15,335 bases of DNA from Bryobacteraceae bacterium. Lineage in GTDB: Bacteria > Acidobacteriota > Terriglobia > Bryobacterales > Bryobacteraceae. Made by a program: the position numbers and the translations under genes. The DNA lies in NCBI GenBank assembly GCA_019686145.1, contig JADGHK010000014.1:1-15335 (forward strand), in the 5' to 3' direction. Below the pieces are notes generated by a model. That model did not search any database, was not told the DNA's origin, and was given only the letters and a program-made list of their open reading frames with translations. How positions within the stretch are numbered: the stretch's first letter is position 1; every line of letters starts with the position of its first letter. This document shows positions 11,342-15,335 of this stretch, piece by piece.

Positions 11342-13674
11342 CGACCGCATCTCCAGCGCGTGGACCTGTACCACCCAAGCCGCTGGCCGAGCGCATGGCC
11401 GAAGAGCTGCTGCGGGAGCCTCGCTGGGTCTGCTGGCGCTACGAGACCAGGAACGGCAAGCCCACAAAGGTTCCGATTCAGCCAAACGGGCAGCCTGCCA
11501 AGTCGAACGATCCATCTACATGGACCAGCTTTGAAGTCTGCCTCGCCGCCTCGAGGCGGTACGCCAGTCTCGGCATTGGATGCATGCTCGGAGACGGTAT
11601 CGTAGGAGTCGATCTTGATCATGCGCGCGACCCGGAGAGCGGTGCGCTTCAGCAGTGGGCGCAGGAGATCATCGATGAGCTGAACAGCTACACAGAAGTC
11701 TCCCCCAGCGGCACGGGAGTGCACATCCTATGCCGCGGCGAACTGCCTCCGGGGCGGCGGCGCAAAGGGCATGTGGAGATGTACTCCGAAGGCCGGTTCT
11801 TCACCGTCACGGGCCAACGTTTGAACGACCGCGACGTCGAGGATCGGACCGCTGAACTGGCCGCCCTGCATGCCCGCATCTTCGGAATTTCCGTAGATGG
11901 CCGAAGGAATGGCCACAGTGCGCGCAGGAACGGCGCCAGTGCCGTTCCTGGGGCCGCGGCCGACGTTGGAGACCAGGAACTCATCCAGCGCGCGTCTGAG
12001 GCCAAGGACGGCGCAAAGTTCGCCCGTCTGTGGGCAGGCCAATGGGAAGGCGAATACTCCAGCCAGTCTGAGGCCGACCTCGCGCTGTGCAACCTGCTGG
12101 CCTTCTGGACCGGCGGCGATTCCGGCCGCATTGATCGGCTGTTCCGCCAGTCCGGCCTGATGCGGGAGAAGTGGAACCGCGACGACTACCGTCAGGCCAC
12201 GATCACGGCGGCGCTGGAGGGCGTCCGCGATCACTACAATCCATCAGCCGCAGGCAACGGGCGTGCGGTGATGCCTTCGGGCGGTGATCCGGGTGATCCG
12301 GGTGCTACGGATCGCTTCCGCGCGTACCCGCTGACCGACACCGGCAACGCCGAGCGGCTAGTGCTGCGCCACGGCGAGAACATCCGCTACTGCCATCCGC
12401 AGAAAACCTGGTGGGTGTGGACCGGGCGCCGATGGGAACCCGACCGCAACGGCGCAGTAATGGATCTGGCCAAGTCTGTGGCGAGGGAACTTTATCAGGC
12501 GGCCTGGGAGATCCCCGATGCGGACCGGAAGAAGCAGACCGCGCTGTGGGCCATCCGGAGCGAGTCCACCGACAAGAAGAAGGCCGCCCTGGTCTCGGCG
12601 CAATCGGAGCCCGGCATCCCGATCCTGCCGGAACAATTTGATGCGGACCTGTTCTTGTTGAACTGCCTGAACGGGACCATCGACCTTCGAACCGGCGAGC
12701 TGCGGCCGCACCGGCGCGAGGACTATTGCACGAAGCTGGCGCCGGTTGTCTACGACCCATCTGCGCGAAGCCCGCTATGGGAGCGCTTCCTGCGGGAGGC
12801 GTGCTGCGGCGATGAGGACTTGATCTCCTTCCTGCAACGCGCGGTGGGCTACAGCCTCACGGGATCGGCCGCCGAAGAGAAGCTGTTCTTTGTCCACGGT
12901 CCGGCGGCGGCGGGGAAGTCAACTTTTCTCGAGGCGATCAAGGCCGCCCTCGGCGACTACGCCAAGACGGCTGACTTCGAGTCGTTCGTGCAGCGGCGGG
13001 AAGCCGGAGCCGTCCGGAACGATATCGCGGAGCTGGCGGGGCGGCGGTTCGTGGTCTCCATCGAGGTTGACGAAGGGAAGAAGCTCGCCGAAGGCCTGAT
13101 CAAGTTGCTGACCGGCGGCGACACCGTGCGGGCACGCTTTCTCTACCAGGAGGCATTCGAGTATGTGCCCCAGTTCAAACTATGGCTGGCCGCGAATCAC
13201 GCGCCGCGTGTGCGCCATGACGATTCGGCGATGTGGCGGCGCATCCTGCGCATCCCCTTCGAGAGTGTAATTCCACAGGCGCGGCGGGACCCCAGCGTTA
13301 AGGCGCGGCTGAAGGACGTCGAGGAATCCGGCCCGGCAATCCTCGCCTGGGCCGTGGAAGGCTGCCTCCGATGGCAGGAAGAGGGTCTCGGCGTCCCCGA
13401 GGTGGTGGAGGAGGCCACCGAGCAATACCGCCTCGACATGGACCCGCTGAGAGACTTCATCGCCGATTGCTGCGTCCTGGCTCCACATGCCTGGACGCCA
13501 GCGGCGAAGCTACGGGAGGCCTACGAGAAGTACTGCAAGGAGAACGGCGAACGCCACGTGCTCAACGCGCGAGACTTTGCTGACGGGTTAAAGGCAAGGG
13601 GATGCCAAACTGAACGGAAGCACACAGGCAGAGGGTGGCGGGGCATCGGTTTACTAGTGGATGGAGAGGCGTGA
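11338..13674 (+). CDS. Primase-polymerase / SF3 helicase replication protein (P4/NrS-1 type)
   Basis: 778 residues. The N-terminal part looks like an archaeo-eukaryotic primase (PrimPol) fold: VGVDLDH at about 89-95 with the metal-binding DLD at 92-94, SPSGTGVHI at 122-130 and YSEGRFFTVTG at 149-159. A helical linker (about 245-295) follows, then a D5_N-like region (about 330-500). The C-terminal superfamily 3 helicase has Walker A GPAAAGKST at 521-529, an acidic Walker B-like VVSIEVDEG at 572-580, a sensor LAAN at 617-620 and a paired Arg at 634-635, ending in a possible winged helix (about 705-775). This layout is that of self-sufficient replication initiators of phages, satellites and plasmids, which prime, unwind and often bind iterons. 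It is coupled to the preceding gene by an ATGA overlap. Its own stop codon lies inside the first copy of the repeat cluster that follows, the likely origin it acts on. Confidence 0.9.
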   Translation: MTTASPARGPVPPKPLAERMAEELLREPRWVCWRYETRNGKPTKVPIQPNGQPAKSNDPSTWTSFEVCLAASRRYASLGIGCMLGDGIVGVDLDHARDPESGALQQWAQEIIDELNSYTEVSPSGTGVHILCRGELPPGRRRKGHVEMYSEGRFFTVTGQRLNDRDVEDRTAELAALHARIFGISVDGRRNGHSARRNGASAVPGAAADVGDQELIQRASEAKDGAKFARLWAGQWEGEYSSQSEADLALCNLLAFWTGGDSGRIDRLFRQSGLMREKWNRDDYRQATITAALEGVRDHYNPSAAGNGRAVMPSGGDPGDPGATDRFRAYPLTDTGNAERLVLRHGENIRYCHPQKTWWVWTGRRWEPDRNGAVMDLAKSVARELYQAAWEIPDADRKKQTALWAIRSESTDKKKAALVSAQSEPGIPILPEQFDADLFLLNCLNGTIDLRTGELRPHRREDYCTKLAPVVYDPSARSPLWERFLREACCGDEDLISFLQRAVGYSLTGSAAEEKLFFVHGPAAAGKSTFLEAIKAALGDYAKTADFESFVQRREAGAVRNDIAELAGRRFVVSIEVDEGKKLAEGLIKLLTGGDTVRARFLYQEAFEYVPQFKLWLAANHAPRVRHDDSAMWRRILRIPFESVIPQARRDPSVKARLKDVEESGPAILAWAVEGCLRWQEEGLGVPEVVEEATEQYRLDMDPLRDFIADCCVLAPHAWTPAAKLREAYEKYCKENGERHVLNARDFADGLKARGCQTERKHTGRGWRGIGLLVDGEA

Positions 13675-13880
13675 CGCCACTACCCTGCGCTAAGTATTTG
13701 AAAACACGGCGCGTGACGTTTCGTGACGTCATTTTCGACAAAATCCCCTTAGTAAAACCCTCGCGTATATGATTTTACCGATTTTGACGTCACGTGACGT
13801 CACGCCTGTGGTAAGTCATTGAAAAAACTAGAGGGTGGCGTGACGTCAGGCGGCGTGTGGCGTCACGCGCGTGACCTGAC
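13671..13880. repeat. GTGACGTC iteron cluster with AT-rich core: candidate replication origin
   Basis: Seven to eight copies of a GTGACGTC-like word: GTGACGCCAC 13671-13680, GTGACGTT 13713-13720, GTGACGTC 13723-13730, TGACGTCAC 13785-13793, GTGACGTCAC 13794-13803, GTGACGTCA 13840-13848, GGCGTCAC (inverted) 13859-13866, and the partial GTGACC 13871-13876. Two pairs (13713/13723 and the adjoining copies near 13785/13795) are spaced 10 bp, one helical turn. Between them, 13731-13784 is clearly AT-rich. The core TGACGTCA is palindromic. Iterons plus an AT-rich element directly after a PrimPol/SF3 gene is the layout of origins such as that of P4. Transcriptional operators are the main alternative. 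Confidence 0.65.
13691..13825. repeat. Imperfect direct repeat TAAGTNNTTGAAAA within the origin region
   Basis: TAAGTATTTGAAAA at 13691-13704 and TAAGTCATTGAAAA at 13812-13825 agree at 12 of 14 positions, 121 bp apart. Each follows a GTGACG(C/T)CAC copy by about 10 bases, so the iteron plus this AT-rich word seems to form a module present twice. Confidence 0.55.
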
Positions 13881-13909
13881 CGGGCTGGCCAAAGGATTTT
13901 TGGCGCTGC

Positions 13910-13940
13910 CGCCGGCGGCTAGGCGGGGCATCCGCCGGCG
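13910..13940. repeat. GC-rich inverted repeat between origin and next gene
   Basis: CGCCGGCGG at 13910-13918 and CCGCCGGCG at 13932-13940, a 9-bp stem with a 13-base loop. There is no T-run, so it is not a typical terminator. It ends the gene-free stretch 13675-14017, which otherwise holds the iteron cluster. Confidence 0.45.
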
Positions 13941-14017
13941 TCCGCCTGGGGGCCGCGCTGTGTCACGCCCGACGCGGGAAGAACCCCAGGCATTGGCCAC
14001 AGAGAGGAGACGAACGA

Positions 14018-14293
14018 ATGAAACCATTTGAATCGCCACCGCCGAGCGACGTTGCCCGAGCATGGCATCTCTGCCGCGAGCTGGCGGCGCTGCTCGGCCG
14101 CATCCCAGAGGATCGTTTGGGCCCGCTCGAGGATCTCCCGCCTCTGCTCGAGAAAGTTGTGGCGGCTAACCGCCGGCCACGGCCAGGGACATCACCCCAA
14201 TGTGGCGGCAAGGCGGCCAGGCACGGCGCGCCCGGGGCGAAGCAATGGGGTCGGCGTCGCGGGTCCTTCCTCGCGCCTCGCGGCGGCGGGTAG
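14018..14293 (+). CDS. Small hypothetical protein
   Basis: 91 residues. ATG at 14018 with a strong AGAGGAGA-type ribosome binding site at 14001-14010, seven bases upstream. The first ~50 residues are an acidic/leucine-rich helical stretch (RAWHLCRELAALLGRIPEDR and following); the rest is Gly, Arg and Pro-rich and looks disordered and basic. No family recognised. First gene after the candidate origin and the start of the run of small genes leading to the capsid protease; possibly a regulator or adaptor, but nothing in the sequence decides. Confidence 0.55.
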   Translation: MKPFESPPPSDVARAWHLCRELAALLGRIPEDRLGPLEDLPPLLEKVVAANRRPRPGTSPQCGGKAARHGAPGAKQWGRRRGSFLAPRGGG

Positions 14294-14345
14294 ATTGATT
14301 GCACGCTGCGGCTACCGCCATGGCGAAAAATTCAGTGAAGTTGAC

Positions 14346-14355
14346 GAGGAGGTGA
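14346..14355 (+). promoter_or_regulatory. Near-consensus ribosome binding site deciding a TTG start
   Basis: GAGGAGGTGA contains eight bases complementary to the 16S anti-Shine-Dalgarno and lies four bases before the TTG at 14360. It is the reason for accepting that non-ATG start. A possible 11-codon ORF (ATG at 14320, stop TGA at 14353-14355) ends inside this site. Confidence 0.7.
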
Positions 14356-14359
14356 CGCA

Positions 14360-14617
14360 TTGACGAAGACCGAACTGGCCCGAGACCTGAACATCAGCCA
14401 GCCGTACATAACCAAGCTTGCCGATCAGGGGCTGGTGGCGCTGCGTGCAGACGGACACGTTGACTCCGCGGCAACGATGGAACGGCTGTATCGGTACTGG
14501 TCGCCGTCCGAGGGCTGGTGGACAAAGCGAGTCGGCCCGCTGGGCCAGGAGCTGCGGCGGCGCTGGCGGGCGGACGAGCAACGATGGGCAATCGCATTTA
14601 ATGAGGATGTCAAATGA
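14360..14617 (+). CDS. Small HTH protein, Nu1-like (possible terminase small subunit)
   Basis: 85 residues from a TTG start supported by GAGGAGGTGA just upstream. The N-terminus TKTELARDLNISQPYITKLA is a helix-turn-helix, followed by a GLVALRADGHVDSAATMERL stretch that reads like the wing and the YDSAA-type segment of the lambda Nu1 family of small terminase DNA-binding domains. The rest is a basic, Trp-rich helix. Excisionase or AlpA-like regulators share this fold, so the terminase role is tentative; position directly before head genes favours packaging. Its stop overlaps the next start (ATGA). Confidence 0.65.
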   Translation: MTKTELARDLNISQPYITKLADQGLVALRADGHVDSAATMERLYRYWSPSEGWWTKRVGPLGQELRRRWRADEQRWAIAFNEDVK

Positions 14618-14877
14618 AGCATCGAAAATTCAAGCCGCTGGCGCTTGCTTTGAGGGTTGAGCCAACGCTGCACTTTCACAGCGTCGTGGACGGGCAGGAG
14701 TACATCCTGCCGCTCGAGCCAAGCCAGGCGCGCACGCTGGCCGGCGCGCTGTTGCTGCTTGCCGATCAGATCGAAGCGCGGCAGGCGCAGGAGGCCGTAG
14801 ACGGGGCGAGGCCAGAGGCGGCGGCCTCTGGCGTGGACAAGACGCTCTGGCGCGCGCCGTTGATCTCGATTAATTGA
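14614..14877 (+). CDS. Small hypothetical protein coupled to the HTH gene
   Basis: 87 residues, starting within the stop of the preceding gene (ATGA overlap). The first half looks like a beta-rich segment (LALRVEPTLHFHSVVDGQEY and following), then a leucine/alanine helix (ARTLAGALLLLADQIEARQA). No signal peptide or family is recognised. An 8-bp hairpin (CCAGAGGC/GCCTCTGG, 14812-14831) lies within its coding sequence. Its TGA overlaps the ribosome binding site of the next gene. Confidence 0.6.
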   Translation: MKHRKFKPLALALRVEPTLHFHSVVDGQEYILPLEPSQARTLAGALLLLADQIEARQAQEAVDGARPEAAASGVDKTLWRAPLISIN

Positions 14878-14891
14878 GGAGGGCTTATCAA

Positions 14892-15335
14892 ATGCCTTGG
14901 GAACAGACTGCAACCGAAATTCAGCATCGCGTGCGCGATCCGAACGATTTTGAGCCAGACAGTTTCCGGACGATCACGCTGAAGGCCGACCGTCCGCGCG
15001 TTTTCGCGGTCATCGGGAAGCTCAAGGGCGAGACCAACACTACGATCCAGGCGCTGCGGTTTCCGAAAGAGGATGGATGGACCCTCGCGAAAGCGCAGCA
15101 ATGGGTGGATCAGAATTTCGACAAGAGCGCGCATCAGGCCTCGTCGAGCACGACGGAGATGACGCATTTGGATGGCGGTCCTCAGCGCGTGACTCTGGGG
15201 ATTGAGCGGCTGGCGGCGCATTTCGAGGGCGCGGTGAACCGCGAGGACCGGACGGCGCGGCTGGTCTTCTATTCGGGCGCGCCAGTGCGGCGCCAGGGGC
15301 CGGGCGGGGCATACGACTTGCGATTCAGCATGGAC
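14892..15335 (+). CDS. Probable phage prohead protease, N-terminal part
   Basis: Open from ATG 14892 to the right edge (148 codons), with GAGGAGGG at 14876-14883 eight bases before the start. The first ~75 residues (FRTITLKADRPRVFAVIGKL, then LRFPKEDGWTLAKAQQWV) match a small N-terminal domain that I associate with phage head proteins, and the last ~20 (ARLVFYSGAPVRR, then YDLRFSMD) resemble the start of HK97-type prohead proteases, the serine proteases that mature the capsid. The catalytic residues lie beyond the window, so the assignment rests on the N-terminus and on phage context. Confidence 0.6.
   Translation, partial: MPWEQTATEIQHRVRDPNDFEPDSFRTITLKADRPRVFAVIGKLKGETNTTIQALRFPKEDGWTLAKAQQWVDQNFDKSAHQASSSTTEMTHLDGGPQRVTLGIERLAAHFEGAVNREDRTARLVFYSGAPVRRQGPGGAYDLRFSMD

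Noticed and set aside
13671..13880. CRISPR array
   Set aside because: The repeats are only 8-10 bases, irregularly spaced and palindromic, with no spacer-sized units and no cas genes.
13819..14031. 70-residue ORF with TTG start across the iterons
   Set aside because: No ribosome binding site, Arg/Gly/Pro-rich composition, and it overlaps the better supported gene at 14018 and the repeat cluster.
14028..14363. 111-residue ORF in another frame over the 14018 gene
   Set aside because: The 14018 frame has the strong ribosome binding site and a more natural composition.
14812..14831. 8-bp hairpin CCAGAGGC/GCCTCTGG as a terminator
   Set aside because: It lies inside a coding sequence and has no T-run; probably a by-product of GC-rich codons.

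Overview
This window comes from a high-GC bacterium whose lineage I cannot place from sequence alone; nothing in it is diagnostic, though an environmental Acidobacteriota or Proteobacteria-type genome would fit. It falls into two blocks that meet at a 45-base fragment of a tRNA-Gly(CCC) gene at 10842-10886.

Left block (1-10481, all minus strand): a tightly packed three-gene operon that reads like a DISARM-type anti-phage defence module. Its order of transcription is (i) a ~1689-residue DEAD/DEAH helicase carrying a DUF1998 region and a C-terminal Vsr-like nuclease domain, (ii) a ~950-residue SNF2-family helicase resembling DrmD of DISARM class 1, and (iii) a large Eco57I/PglX-like adenine-N6 DNA methyltransferase that runs off the left edge after 852 codons. 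The stop of gene 1 and start of gene 2 are one base apart (TAATATG), and the stop and start of genes 2 and 3 share a base (TAATG), so the three are almost certainly co-translated and act together. The expected logic is that the methylase marks self DNA while the helicases and nuclease act on unmarked DNA. An 8-bp perfect inverted repeat sits 41 bp upstream of the first gene and could be its operator.

Junction (10482-11062): no convincing gene. It holds the tRNA-Gly(CCC) 3' fragment (anticodon loop through encoded CCA, minus strand), which looks like the displaced attachment site of an integrative element. The tRNA identity stops abruptly at the anticodon loop on the right side, which places the element to the right and the pre-existing chromosome (or an older, tandem element carrying the defence operon) to the left. 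Next to it are small repeats and a strong hairpin with a T-rich tail on the minus strand.

Right block (11063-15335+, all plus strand): the beginning of a phage or satellite-like element. It contains a small protein translationally coupled to a 778-residue primase-polymerase/SF3 helicase, then a ~200-bp cluster of GTGACGTC repeats around an AT-rich stretch (a candidate replication origin), three small ORFs with strong ribosome binding sites (one with an N-terminal helix-turn-helix like the phage terminase small subunit Nu1), and finally the N-terminal part of a probable prohead protease. Replication is thus followed directly by head formation with no large terminase or portal gene between them in the visible part, and no integrase is seen; these may lie beyond the right edge, or the element may be a capsid-encoding satellite.
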